Assembly: GCA_017534115.1 (NCBI GenBank) | Contig: JAFWDD010000087.1 | Span: 17,771-81,770, forward strand | DNA: 64,000 nucleotides | Direction of reading: 5' to 3' | Source: Bacillota bacterium | GTDB lineage: Bacteria > Bacillota > Clostridia > Lachnospirales > Anaerotignaceae | Shown here: positions 8,232 to 16,871 of the stretch, piece by piece | How the letters are laid out: the number at the start of each line of letters is the position of its first letter | Numbering within the stretch: position 1 is the stretch's first letter | Program-made: the position numbers and the translations under genes | Notes under the pieces: model-generated | Seen by the model: only the letters and a program-made list of their open reading frames with translations | Databases searched by the model: none | Told to the model about the DNA's origin: nothing

Positions 8232-8343
8232 ACATAACTCCCCAATTTATTTACGGTTAACGTTTAGCCGTAAAAAACCCCATTAGGAATTATTTCTTAA
8301 TTTATTATGCGAAAAGACGGTCATTCGGCAGACTGTCTTTTTT
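8232..8343 (+). ncRNA. Candidate small RNA or terminated leader (about 112 nt)
   Basis: It lies between the strong promoter and a rho-independent terminator, with no start codon plus ribosome binding site inside. It contains an 11-bp hairpin with a 3-base loop (8250-8260 with 8264-8274, one G-U pair) flanked by two C-rich runs (CCCC near 8240 and 8280). It could be a free small RNA or an attenuated leader of the amylase gene 130 bp downstream. I recognise no known RNA family. Confidence 0.4.
8312..8343 (+). terminator. Rho-independent terminator of the candidate small RNA
   Basis: 11-bp stem (8312-8322 with 8331-8341, one G-T pair), an 8-base loop and a T-run. Confidence 0.7.
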
Positions 8344-8417
8344 CATTTATGGGAGAAAATTTATGGGAACCATGATTTTTTTGATGAAATGGTATTTTAA
8401 AAATTGAAAATATCTAA

Positions 8418-8423
8418 TATAAT
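8418..8423 (+). promoter_or_regulatory. Possible -10 box for the amylase gene
   Basis: Perfect TATAAT 51 bases upstream of the amylase start, but without a good -35 at the right distance. The rest of 8344-8473 holds only a 14-codon open frame (8363-8407) that is not called as a gene. Confidence 0.3.
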
Positions 8424-8473
8424 ATTCTTAAGATTATTTTTATAATCATTAAAACTTGATTGGAGCCATTAAT

Positions 8474-10522
8474 ATGTTGGAAAATGACAGAACATATAAA
8501 TATGCGATTTACTCCGATGAAACGGAAAGCTTCAGAATCCCGTGGCAGCCTTCTGCAAAAGACTGGGTTAAAATAAGAATACGTGTGTACAGAGGCTCTG
8601 TTTCCGAAATAAACCTTGTGATTTATAAAGGCAAAAAGATTCCCATGGAATATGAGTTTTCAAAGGGTGTCTTTGATTATTATTTTGCAATGCTCGAGCC
8701 TGCGGAAGAAACGATAAAATACTACTTTGAACTGAAAAAGGACGATAAAAAGGTATACTATGCCAAGACGGGCGTTTTTCTGAAGAGTACAAGCGAAAAC
8801 TCGCTGTTTTCCGTTATAAGGGATTTTTATGTACCGGACTGGTTCATAGGAACGGTTATGTATCAGATATTTACAGACAGATTCAACAGGGGCAATTTTA
8901 ATAACGATGTACGCGATAATGAATATGTATATCTTGGAAGCCCTGTTAAATATATAGAAGACTGGAACGAAAATCCCAAACCCGTAGATATATGGAATTT
9001 TTATGGAGGAGACATTCAGGGAATTCTGGATAAACTTGATTATTTAAGCGATCTCGGAGTGGAGGTCATCTATCTCAATCCCGTTTTTGTGTCTCCCAGC
9101 AACCATAAATACGATGTTCAGGATTACGATTATATAGATCCCCATTTCGGAGCAATAGTCGAGGATGGGGGAAAGACTCTTAAATTTGAGAGATTTAATA
9201 ATAATTATGCTACAAAGTATATAAAAAGAACTACAAGCAAAAAAAACCTTGAGGCCAGCAATAAGCTTTTTTCCCAATTTGTATATGTAGCTCATGAAAG
9301 AGGAATCAAAATTATTATAGACGGAGTGTTCAATCACTGCGGAGCCTCAAACAAATGGCTGGATAAGGACAGGTTTTACGAGCAGTCCGGCAAGTATCCT
9401 CTGGGAGCGTATAAGCATCCGGAAAGCATTTATTCCGATTATTTTTACTTTTATGACGATAAAAATGAAGTTTATGACGGCTGGTGGAGATATGCTAATC
9501 ATCCCAAGCTGAATTTTGAAAAATCCGAAAAATTGTATAATTATTTCATGGTTTTGGGCCGCAAATGGGTAACGAAACCTCTTGATGTAGACGGCTGGCG
9601 ACTGGATGTTGCCGCGGATCTGGGAACATCGGAGGAGTTCAATCATAAATTCTGGAAGGACTTCAGAAGATCCGTTAAATCCACAAAAAAGGATGCTGTT
9701 ATTTTAGCGGAGCATTACGGCGATCCTTCTAACTGGCTTAAAGGCGGAGAATGGGATACGGTCATGAACTATGACGCGTTCATGGAGCCTTTGACCAGAT
9801 TTCTTACAGGCATGGAAAAGCACAGCAACGACTATTCCGATTATCTTTACTGCAACGGAAAAGCCTTCAAATGGACCATGCTGGAAAAGATGTCCGTTCT
9901 TCCGGTGCAGTCTCTTTACTGCGCCATGAACCAGCTTTCCAATCATGACCATTCCAGATTCCTTACAAGGACAAACCGCAGGGTGGGAAGACTTGGCTCT
10001 GAAGGAGCTGAAGCCGCAAGCGAAGGCATAAACAAAGGCATAATGCGAGAGGCTGTTACATTCCAGATGACATGGATCGGCTCTCCTACGGTTTACTACG
10101 GAGACGAAGCAGGCCTTGCGGGCTGGACTGACCCGGACAACAGAAGAACATACCCTTGGGGAAGAGAAGACCATGGGCTTATTGAATTCCATAAACAGCT
10201 CATTAGAATAAGAAAGGAAAATCCTGTTCTGAGAAGAGGCGGAATGATTATACTTAATGCCGGACAGGGAATTTTCGCATACGGAAGACTGGACTTTGAT
10301 ACTCAGATTATAGTTGTTTTGAATAACAGGGAAGAAGAAGCCGAAATTATAGTTCCTGTATGGGAAACAGGCGCGGAGTTGGATTCGGTTTTTGAAAAGC
10401 TCATTTCTTCCGGCGAGGATGGTTTTGATACAAAAAGAGATATTTTCTGGGCTTCGGATGGGGACATTACAGTAACACTTCCGGCCAGAGGAAGCATTGT
10501 GCTTAGAAAAACATGGATATAA
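8474..10522 (+). CDS. GH13 alpha-amylase family protein (neopullulanase/cyclomaltodextrinase-like)
   Basis: A 682-residue glycoside hydrolase with no signal peptide, so it probably acts in the cytoplasm on imported maltodextrins or glycogen. The N-terminal beta-sandwich (about 1-115) resembles the CBM34 domain of the neopullulanase group. The barrel shows YQIFTDRFNRG, the nucleophile Asp in GWRLDVAADL, the acid/base Glu in ILAEHYG and the transition-state Asp in LSNHDHSR. YYGDEAGL and the C-terminal beta domain follow. Start 8474 is chosen over TTG 8456 because GGAG lies eight bases before it. It overlaps the next gene by 10 bp. Confidence 0.9.
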   Translation: MLENDRTYKYAIYSDETESFRIPWQPSAKDWVKIRIRVYRGSVSEINLVIYKGKKIPMEYEFSKGVFDYYFAMLEPAEETIKYYFELKKDDKKVYYAKTGVFLKSTSENSLFSVIRDFYVPDWFIGTVMYQIFTDRFNRGNFNNDVRDNEYVYLGSPVKYIEDWNENPKPVDIWNFYGGDIQGILDKLDYLSDLGVEVIYLNPVFVSPSNHKYDVQDYDYIDPHFGAIVEDGGKTLKFERFNNNYATKYIKRTTSKKNLEASNKLFSQFVYVAHERGIKIIIDGVFNHCGASNKWLDKDRFYEQSGKYPLGAYKHPESIYSDYFYFYDDKNEVYDGWWRYANHPKLNFEKSEKLYNYFMVLGRKWVTKPLDVDGWRLDVAADLGTSEEFNHKFWKDFRRSVKSTKKDAVILAEHYGDPSNWLKGGEWDTVMNYDAFMEPLTRFLTGMEKHSNDYSDYLYCNGKAFKWTMLEKMSVLPVQSLYCAMNQLSNHDHSRFLTRTNRRVGRLGSEGAEAASEGINKGIMREAVTFQMTWIGSPTVYYGDEAGLAGWTDPDNRRTYPWGREDHGLIEFHKQLIRIRKENPVLRRGGMIILNAGQGIFAYGRLDFDTQIIVVLNNREEEAEIIVPVWETGAELDSVFEKLISSGEDGFDTKRDIFWASDGDITVTLPARGSIVLRKTWI

Positions 10523-11205
10523 ACATTAAAATCATATACGAGGATAAAAATATAATTGTTTTGGAAAAACCGGCGGGAATGCCTTCTCAGCCGGATAAAA
10601 CGGGAGACACAAGCGTTATGGATGAACTCAGCGCCTATTTCGGGCGCGAGTATAAAACCATAATTCACAGACTGGACAGACCTGTAGGAGGACTGATGGT
10701 TTTCGGCAAAACAGCAGAATCCGTAAAAAAATTATCGGAAGCCGTTAAAAACAAAATCTTCAATAAAAACTACTATGCGGTATGTCTGGGAGCTTTACCA
10801 AGGGGGAAAATCATTCTTAAGGATTATATTGCGAAGGATAATAGAAAAAATCTTTCCTTTATATCTTCTGAAGAGGATAAAAACGCCAGGGATGCTGTTC
10901 TTGAAATGGAATGTATGGAAACTATGACAGATGAAAAGCTTGGTGAAATAAGTCTTGTCAGCATAAATCTCATAACTGGAAGACATCACCAGATAAGGCT
11001 TCAGCTTTCCAACGCGGGATATCCTGTTTTAGGTGACAGAAAATACGGGAGGCGCACAAGGGGAGTGGAATTTCCCGCTCTTTATTCCGGAAGCATAGGC
11101 TTCAGGCATCCCGTATCGGGGAAAGAAATGCGCTTTGAGAAAACACCGGAATATTATCCCTTTACGCTTTTTGATTTCGAAAGTATTAATGAAAAAAATG
11201 TGTAA
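10513..11205 (+). CDS. RluA-family pseudouridine synthase
   Basis: A 230-residue enzyme that isomerises uridine to pseudouridine in rRNA or tRNA. It has the catalytic motif HRLDRPVGGLMVF (Asp) and the family strings VLEKPAGMPSQP and GRHHQIRLQ. It has no N-terminal S4 domain, unlike the second RluA-type gene in this window (26762-27679). The ATG lies inside the last codons of the amylase gene, so the two are probably translationally coupled. Its exact RNA target cannot be read from sequence. Confidence 0.9.
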   Translation: MDINIKIIYEDKNIIVLEKPAGMPSQPDKTGDTSVMDELSAYFGREYKTIIHRLDRPVGGLMVFGKTAESVKKLSEAVKNKIFNKNYYAVCLGALPRGKIILKDYIAKDNRKNLSFISSEEDKNARDAVLEMECMETMTDEKLGEISLVSINLITGRHHQIRLQLSNAGYPVLGDRKYGRRTRGVEFPALYSGSIGFRHPVSGKEMRFEKTPEYYPFTLFDFESINEKNV

Positions 11206-11253
11206 AGACTATATAAATAAGAAATAAGATATGTTAAACAGGGAGGTTTGCAT

Positions 11254-13698
11254 ATGGAATATACAAAGAAGGCAAAAGACGTTCTCGATATGTCCAAAAA
11301 GACGGCTGCAGATTTCGGGCATAAATTTGTGGGGACTGAACATATACTTCTTGCGATGCTGAGAATAAAATACTGCGTTGCGGCAAAGGTTATGGAAAAC
11401 CAGGATATAACTGAAGAGAAATTTTACGAGGCCATCAGCGAGTTTGCCGGCAGCGATATTTTTTATGGAGCCGACGCGGTGGATTTTACGCCAAAATCCA
11501 AAGAGGTTCTTGAGGCGGCAGGAAGAATCGCCTCACGCAGAGGCGCGGAAAAAATAGGAACAGAACATATGCTTCTTGCTATTGTGGACGACCACGAATG
11601 CATTGGAGCGAAAATTCTTTATAAAACAGGCGCAAATTTCCAGAGGCTTTATGAAGACATAACTGCCATGCTGGGAGACGGTGAAAAGGGAGAGAATGAG
11701 CCCTGGGGTATGGAAGAGAGTCCTTTCCATACAGAGGAGAAGACTACAACGGAAACCCTTGAAAAATACAGCAGAGACCTGACCCAAATGGCTCTGGAGA
11801 ACAAATTTGACCCTATTATCGGCAGAGAAAAGGAAATTGACCGTATAATACAGATTCTTTCCAGAAGGACAAAAAACAACCCCTGTCTCGTAGGTGACCC
11901 GGGTGTAGGCAAAACGGCTATTGCCGAAGGGCTTGCAGGCAAAATCGCAATAGGAGATATTCCGGATACATTGAAGGGGAAGAGAGTTATATCCCTTGAT
12001 CTTTCCGCAATGGTTGCCGGCTCAAAATACAGAGGTGAGTTTGAGGACAGAATCAAAAAGGTTATTGCTGAGGTAAAAGCCTGCGGGAATATAATTCTTT
12101 TTATAGATGAGATTCATACAATAGTGGGAGCGGGAGCCGCGGAAGGCGCCATAGACGCTTCCAATATAATGAAGCCTTCTCTTTCCAGAGGCGAGATTCA
12201 GCTCATAGGAGCCACAACTCTTGAGGAATACAGAAAATATATTGAGAAGGATGCCGCTCTTGAAAGAAGATTCCAGCCTGTTGACGTAGAGGAGCCTACG
12301 GAAGGCGAGGCCATAGATATGCTCATGGGTCTCCGAGGCAAATACGAGGAACACCATAAGGTTAAAATAACGGATAAGGCTATCCGTGCGGCGGTAAATC
12401 TTTCCGCAAGATATATAACGGACAGATTCCTTCCCGACAAAGCCATAGACCTGATTGACGAGGCGTCATCAAGGACTCGTCTTGATGCCTATACTCCTCC
12501 TGATGAAATCAAGGCTTTGGAAAGCGAAATCATGAAAATGAACGAGGAGAAGGAAGCATGCATCAAGGAAGAAAACTTTGCGAAGGCATCCGAGATAAAG
12601 AAACGCCAGGTGGAAATCAGCAAAGAGCTTGAAGAAAAAAGAAGCAAATGGGAAGCAGAAAACGAGGAGAAAGAGCATATTGTAGATGAGGACGATATCG
12701 CTTATGTTGTTGCCAAGTGGACCGGTGTTCCCGTACAGAACGTAAAAGAGGACGAAACAGAAAAACTGCTCAGACTTGAGGAAATGCTCCATCAGAGAGT
12801 TATAGGCCAGGAAGAGGCCGTAAACGCTGTTTCAAGGGCTATCAGAAGAGGCAGAGTAGGACTTAAGGATCCTAAGAGGCCCATAGGCTCATTCCTGTTT
12901 CTGGGGCCTACAGGAGTAGGAAAAACAGAGCTTTCAAAGGCTCTGGCTGAGGTTCTTTTCGGAGACGAGGATTCAATGATTAGGCTGGATATGTCAGAAT
13001 ATATGGAGAAACACACCGTATCCAAAATGATCGGTTCTCCTCCAGGGTATGTTGGCTACGATGAAGGCGGACAGCTCAGCGAAAAAATCAGAAGAAAACC
13101 TTATTCGGTTGTGCTCTTCGATGAAATTGAAAAGGCAGCTTCCGATGTATTCAATATTCTGCTTCAGATTCTGGACGACGGCCGTATGACGGACGCCCAC
13201 GGAAGGAAGATCGATTTCAAAAATACGGTTATAATCATGACCAGCAATGCCGGAGCGAGAAATATAATCGAGCCGAAAAAGCTGGGATTTTCCGCGAATG
13301 AGTCTTCTGCGAAATCCTATGAGGATATGAAAAGGAATGTAATGGCGGAGCTTAAAAATCTTTTCCGTCCCGAATTCCTGAACAGAATTGACGATATAAT
13401 TGTTTTCCATACTTTGGATAAAGAAAATATAAAGGACATTGTAAAGCTTTTGGCTAAAGATATTTATAAGCGTGCCAAAGAAAATATGAATATAGATCTT
13501 ACATTTGACGAGAGCCTTATCGACTATATCGCCAAGGAAGGTTTTGACCCGGCTTATGGCGCCAGACCGCTTAAAAGAGCGTTGCAGACATCCGTGGAGG
13601 ATAAATTTGCGGAAGATTTCCTGAGAGGAATTTTCGGAAGAGGCGATAAAGTTATTGCAAGGGTCGAAGCCGGAGAGGTGATTTTTGAGAAAATTTGA
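11254..13698 (+). CDS. clpC: ATP-dependent protease/chaperone ATPase ClpC
   Basis: A Hsp100 unfoldase of 814 residues that feeds substrates to ClpP. Two N-terminal Clp repeats (about 1-145) are followed by the first AAA domain with Walker A GDPGVGKT and FIDEIHT, then a UVR-type coiled segment (KEENFAKASEIKKRQ) and the second AAA domain with GPTGVGKT and LFDEIEKA. There is also a C-terminal D2-small domain (GARPLKRALQ). Start 11254 is preferred to TTG 11248 on spacing from GGGAGG. The usual partners ctsR, mcsA and mcsB are not next to it, so it stands alone. A weak hairpin rich in A and T follows the stop. Confidence 0.96.
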   Translation: MEYTKKAKDVLDMSKKTAADFGHKFVGTEHILLAMLRIKYCVAAKVMENQDITEEKFYEAISEFAGSDIFYGADAVDFTPKSKEVLEAAGRIASRRGAEKIGTEHMLLAIVDDHECIGAKILYKTGANFQRLYEDITAMLGDGEKGENEPWGMEESPFHTEEKTTTETLEKYSRDLTQMALENKFDPIIGREKEIDRIIQILSRRTKNNPCLVGDPGVGKTAIAEGLAGKIAIGDIPDTLKGKRVISLDLSAMVAGSKYRGEFEDRIKKVIAEVKACGNIILFIDEIHTIVGAGAAEGAIDASNIMKPSLSRGEIQLIGATTLEEYRKYIEKDAALERRFQPVDVEEPTEGEAIDMLMGLRGKYEEHHKVKITDKAIRAAVNLSARYITDRFLPDKAIDLIDEASSRTRLDAYTPPDEIKALESEIMKMNEEKEACIKEENFAKASEIKKRQVEISKELEEKRSKWEAENEEKEHIVDEDDIAYVVAKWTGVPVQNVKEDETEKLLRLEEMLHQRVIGQEEAVNAVSRAIRRGRVGLKDPKRPIGSFLFLGPTGVGKTELSKALAEVLFGDEDSMIRLDMSEYMEKHTVSKMIGSPPGYVGYDEGGQLSEKIRRKPYSVVLFDEIEKAASDVFNILLQILDDGRMTDAHGRKIDFKNTVIIMTSNAGARNIIEPKKLGFSANESSAKSYEDMKRNVMAELKNLFRPEFLNRIDDIIVFHTLDKENIKDIVKLLAKDIYKRAKENMNIDLTFDESLIDYIAKEGFDPAYGARPLKRALQTSVEDKFAEDFLRGIFGRGDKVIARVEAGEVIFEKI

Positions 13699-13750
13699 TA
13701 AAAAATTTATGAAATTTTTACTATTAAAAAAATTTTTTTTAAAATTGTTT

Positions 13751-13780
13751 TTGACGGATTAATAGAGTGATGTTTATATT
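13751..13780 (+). promoter_or_regulatory. Candidate promoter in the 13.7-14.2 kb intergenic region
   Basis: TTGACG (13751-13756) and TATATT (13775-13780) are spaced by 18 bases, each matching five of six consensus positions. It lies 450 bp upstream of the lipoprotein gene. Confidence 0.45.
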
Positions 13781-13839
13781 TGGCAGTCTTCGGGGTGCAT
13801 AATTAATCATTTGAAAGTATTTTTTAAAATACATCCTGT

Positions 13840-13919
13840 GGGCAGGTTTGATTAAAGAAATCTACATTTTTATCAATTTTTAGTGCATTTTTTTAGCGTA
13901 TTTAACATGATTTCTGCCC
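13840..13919 (+). other. Inverted-repeat segment in a 540-bp gene-free region
   Basis: The region 13699-14238 contains no convincing gene. GGGCAG (13840-13845) can pair with CTGCCC (13914-13919), and GAAATC near 13857 with GATTTC just before the latter, giving a long bulged helix downstream of the 13751 promoter. A separate inverted repeat (AAGTAAAT at 14011-14018 and ATTTACTT at 14055-14062) overlaps the -35 of the next promoter. This may be a non-coding RNA or a long leader. It matches no family I can name. Confidence 0.3.
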
Positions 13920-14055
13920 AAATAAAAAATTTTTATAATAAGTTATGCATTTTTCCTGAATTTTGCGCCAAAAATAACAATTGCTTATATTAATCTGCCG
14001 ATTAACGTATAAGTAAATTTTTTTAAGAAAAATAATTCAATAAAATAAAAACTTA

Positions 14056-14084
14056 TTTACTTAATCCCATTGTTGTGTTATTAT
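14056..14084 (+). promoter_or_regulatory. Promoter of the small lipoprotein gene
   Basis: TTTACT (14056-14061), 17 bases, then TATTAT (14079-14084). The resulting leader of about 145 nt contains a perfect 7-bp hairpin (14107-14113 with 14124-14130). Confidence 0.5.
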
Positions 14085-14238
14085 ATATATCAAGAAATCA
14101 AAAAATCTACAATGTTATGTCCTATTGTAGTTTAAAAATGTGCATCAAACGCACTTTTTACTAGGAGAGGGGGATGTGAAAGGGTATATTATAAGATTAA
14201 AAAATAATTTCTAATAAAAAAGGAGGCAAAACAAGAAG

Positions 14239-14685
14239 ATGAAAAAGAAAGTATTAGGAAAGAAGCTTTTTGCAGTGCTTTTAGTTCTTGCAATTTTAAT
14301 TGGAGGCTTAACAGCATGTAGAGCAGGTAACAAATACAAAGTTGACGGCGGAAACATCATGTACAACGACAAAGGTAAAATTTTCTGGTGCGACAGAAGC
14401 GTAACAAACGCTGAGATCCCCGAAGAATTACCCGACAAGAATGGTAACAACATTCCTATCGTAGGCATCGGCGCAAATGCATTCAACCGTTGCACAGCTC
14501 TTGAAAGCATCACAATTCCTGGAACAGTTACAAGTATTGAGGATAAAGCTTTCCATGGCTGCAGCGCTTTAACAGAAGTAAACTTCGAAGGTTCAGAGGC
14601 TGATTGGACAGCAATGACTGGCGAAATGACAGACGAGAATGACAATGCTCCTTTACTTGCCGCTACAATTAATTTCGGCAAATAA
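14239..14685 (+). CDS. Small lipoprotein with one BspA-type leucine-rich repeat
   Basis: A 148-residue secreted lipoprotein. The signal peptide is followed by the lipobox LTAC (Cys27). The mature part has a short N-terminal segment and then a leucine-rich-repeat unit of the BspA/LRR_5 kind: IGANAFNRCTALESITIPG, then IEDKAFHGCSALTEVNFEG. Codons such as AAC, GAC, ATC, GGC and TTA/CTT are used in a biased way unlike the neighbouring genes, which suggests very high expression. A strong AAAGGAGG site precedes the ATG at a rather long spacing. It stands alone between a long promoter region and a terminator. The function is unknown; larger BspA proteins bind host or matrix proteins. Confidence 0.85.
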   Translation: MKKKVLGKKLFAVLLVLAILIGGLTACRAGNKYKVDGGNIMYNDKGKIFWCDRSVTNAEIPEELPDKNGNNIPIVGIGANAFNRCTALESITIPGTVTSIEDKAFHGCSALTEVNFEGSEADWTAMTGEMTDENDNAPLLAATINFGK

Positions 14686-14952
14686 TAGTTCGAAAGCTTT
14701 ATAGATAATAGATATAAAGAATTGCGGAGTATATTTAAAACCTTATTTTTATAATAATCTTATAATATTACGCGTGACAAATTTATAATTATATGTCATA
14801 CGCAAAGGATTTTTTGAAAAGAGTTTTACATATTTCTGCGATATTAAATTCACAGAAGTATTCCTTATAAACTTTTGGCCTGAATTATATATTTTGGCAA
14901 AAGCAGAGGAAGGATAAGTTAATTTAAAATTTAATAAGGGTTTTAGAAGTTT
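14686..14952. other. Gene-free stretch after the lipoprotein gene
   Basis: No open frame with a ribosome binding site was found. A bulged hairpin (GCGTGACA near 14772 with TGTCATACGC near 14793) followed by a T-run near 14810 may be a first terminator. Nothing else can be supported. Confidence 0.3.
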
Positions 14953-14987
14953 AAGAGCGCTGTTCTTTTAGAACGGCGCTCTTTTTT
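14953..14987 (+). terminator. Strong terminator downstream of the lipoprotein gene
   Basis: Long stem AAGAGCGC ... GCGCTCTT with extended inner pairing GTTCT/AGAAC, followed by a T-run. Confidence 0.75.
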
Positions 14988-15007
14988 GTGCCTTTGGAAA
15001 CAACACA

Positions 15008-15035
15008 AAAAACCCATCCTTTAGGATGGGTTTTT
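15008..15035. terminator. Bidirectional terminator serving the vanW-domain gene
   Basis: Perfect 13-bp stem (15008-15020 with 15023-15035) with A-run and T-run ends. It lies 24 bp past the stop of the minus-strand gene. Confidence 0.75.
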
Positions 15036-15058
15036 AAAATACTTAAATTTCTCATTTA

Positions 15059-15979
15059 TCAACCATATCTGGAATAGGATACATAGTCGCAGTATCCGTC
15101 CACATATCTGTAAATAGCATAGCTGTTACCGGTATATTTAACGTTTACTTCTATGTTGTTAAAGCTCGGTGGCTTCTCCTGAGACCAGAATCTTACAAGA
15201 ACTTCGCCCTGATAAGCGTATGCCTGGATCTTTACGGGGATTGAAAGGTCGTTTCTGAAACAGAAGTCAACGCTTCCCCATGAAACAGTTGCGTCTCTGC
15301 CGGCAGGAAGGTATCCCACTTTTGAAGAATGACTCGCGCGGGATGTGATTGTCATGCCTGAATATAAAGCTGCCTGGAATAATGTTGATGAAACCTGGCA
15401 TATTCCGCCGCCTCTGCCGGTTCCGGCCTGTCCGTTTACAAGAATTCCAGCGGAAAGATATCCTTCTCCGCCGTTGCTCTTGCTAAGAAGAGTGTTGTTG
15501 TATGAGAACGAGTCTCCCGGCTGTAAAATGGTTCCGTTTATAGCCTCAGCAGCCAGCTGCATGTTGTAGTTTCTATTATACTGCGCGGATGAAGTGCTGA
15601 ATTTGGTTGAGTATGACGCTATGTCATAATCGTATTCATTATTCTGAACAGGAGCGGGTTTGGGAGGCTCAACGTAAAAAGGATCTCTGAGAAGAACGGT
15701 TTTGCTCTGAGCTATTTCATCGGGAGACAAAGCTCCGTATATGATCGTAGTCTCTGCTTCGGGAGCGGTCTCTTCCGCCGTGATTTCTTCCGTGGGCTGA
15801 GCGTATTCTTCCGGGATTGCGATATTTTCTTCTTCCGGATATGTATCTTCAAGAGGTTCTGCTTCATTTTCAACAGTAGTCTCGGTGTTTTGAGGTGCCT
15901 CCGTTTCGGCCGCAAATGCAGCGGAGCACATCATGCTCGTTGCCAAAACTATAGATAATGGTTTTAAAAACTTTTTCAA
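15059..15979 (-). CDS. Secreted VanW-domain protein
   Basis: A 306-residue exported protein. An N-terminal signal peptide ends near AFA-AE. A low-complexity, Glu/Thr/Pro-rich linker (about 25-85) follows, and then a VanW domain with its typical core: LAAEAINGTILQPGDSFSYN, LSAGILVNGQ and GRGGGICQVSSTLFQAAL. VanW domains are common in Firmicute envelope proteins but their biochemical role is not established. AGGAGG precedes the ATG. It may be cotranscribed with nothing else, since sigE ends 137 bp upstream. Confidence 0.88.
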   Translation of the reverse strand: MKKFLKPLSIVLATSMMCSAAFAAETEAPQNTETTVENEAEPLEDTYPEEENIAIPEEYAQPTEEITAEETAPEAETTIIYGALSPDEIAQSKTVLLRDPFYVEPPKPAPVQNNEYDYDIASYSTKFSTSSAQYNRNYNMQLAAEAINGTILQPGDSFSYNNTLLSKSNGGEGYLSAGILVNGQAGTGRGGGICQVSSTLFQAALYSGMTITSRASHSSKVGYLPAGRDATVSWGSVDFCFRNDLSIPVKIQAYAYQGEVLVRFWSQEKPPSFNNIEVNVKYTGNSYAIYRYVDGYCDYVSYSRYG

Positions 15980-16115
15980 AGGTCTTTAACCTCCTTATGT
16001 GTAGTTTGCTATAAAATAGTTTAAGTCTTTTTTTGATATATTGCAATAGGTTTTTGAAGATATTTCCTTATAAAATCAAATTTTGTAAAAATTTATCATT
16101 TTATGGTGAAAATGG

Positions 16116-16850
16116 TCACAGCATTTTGCCTATTTCTTTTTTCAGCCGGAGTATTATTTTCTTTTCAAGACGTGATATGTACGACTGGGATATGCCCAAA
16201 ATATCCGCCACTTCTTTCTGTGTTTTTTCTTCCTCTTCATCCTTCAGGCCAAATCTCAGCTTAACGATCTCCTTCTCTCTGCTGCCCAGTTTTTCTATTG
16301 CTGAATGGAGAAGCTGACGGTCCACATCCTCCTCTATGTCTTTATAAATAATGTCGGGATCAGTACCCAGAATATCAGAAAGCAGAAGCTCATTTCCTTC
16401 CCAGTCTATGTTAAGGGGTTCGTCTATTGAAACTTCTGTTTTTGTCTTGCTGTTGCGTCTCAAAAACATGAGTATTTCATTTTCGATGCATCGGGAAGCA
16501 TAAGTAGCCAGCTTTATTTTTTTGTCCGGCTTAAATGTGTTTATTGCCTTTATAAGGCCTATTGTGCCTATAGATATAAGGTCCTCCACATTTATTCCCG
16601 TGTTTTCAAATTTACGGGCTATGTACACCACAAGACGCAGATTCCGCTCTATGAGGATGTTTTTGATAATCGTATCATCATCGGAGCCCAGCCGGAGAAT
16701 CAAAGCCGCTTCTTCTTCAGGCTTCAGAGGCGGCGGAAATATGTCAGTGCCGCCTATATAAAGAAAATTGCCGTTGACCCTTGAGAAAAAATTTTTGAAA
16801 ACATATTCCGTTTCGTATTTAAGCCGTACCCATATATAATTAATATCCAT
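16116..16850 (-). CDS. sigE: RNA polymerase sporulation sigma factor sigma-E
   Basis: Early mother-cell sigma factor, 244 residues, made as inactive pro-sigma-E. It begins with the amphipathic pro-sequence (about 1-30) and the conserved YIGG and PPPL. Region 2 contains [34 protein letters not shown] and [32 protein letters not shown] and the region 4 helix-turn-helix [18 protein letters not shown] follow. It is downstream of spoIIGA by 21 bp, and an AAAGGAG site precedes the ATG. sigG, which follows sigE in Bacillus, is not here. Confidence 0.97.
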   Translation of the reverse strand: MDINYIWVRLKYETEYVFKNFFSRVNGNFLYIGGTDIFPPPLKPEEEAALILRLGSDDDTIIKNILIERNLRLVVYIARKFENTGINVEDLISIGTIGLIKAINTFKPDKKIKLATYASRCIENEILMFLRRNSKTKTEVSIDEPLNIDWEGNELLLSDILGTDPDIIYKDIEEDVDRQLLHSAIEKLGSREKEIVKLRFGLKDEEEEKTQKEVADILGISQSYISRLEKKIILRLKKEIGKML

Positions 16851-16871
16851 CCTGTGAAGCTCCTTTCGGTT

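Noticed and set aside
8363..8407. 14-codon open frame (MGTMIFLMKWYFKN) with a GGGAG site
   Set aside because: Too short to support as a gene by sequence alone; such frames arise by chance in AT-rich DNA.
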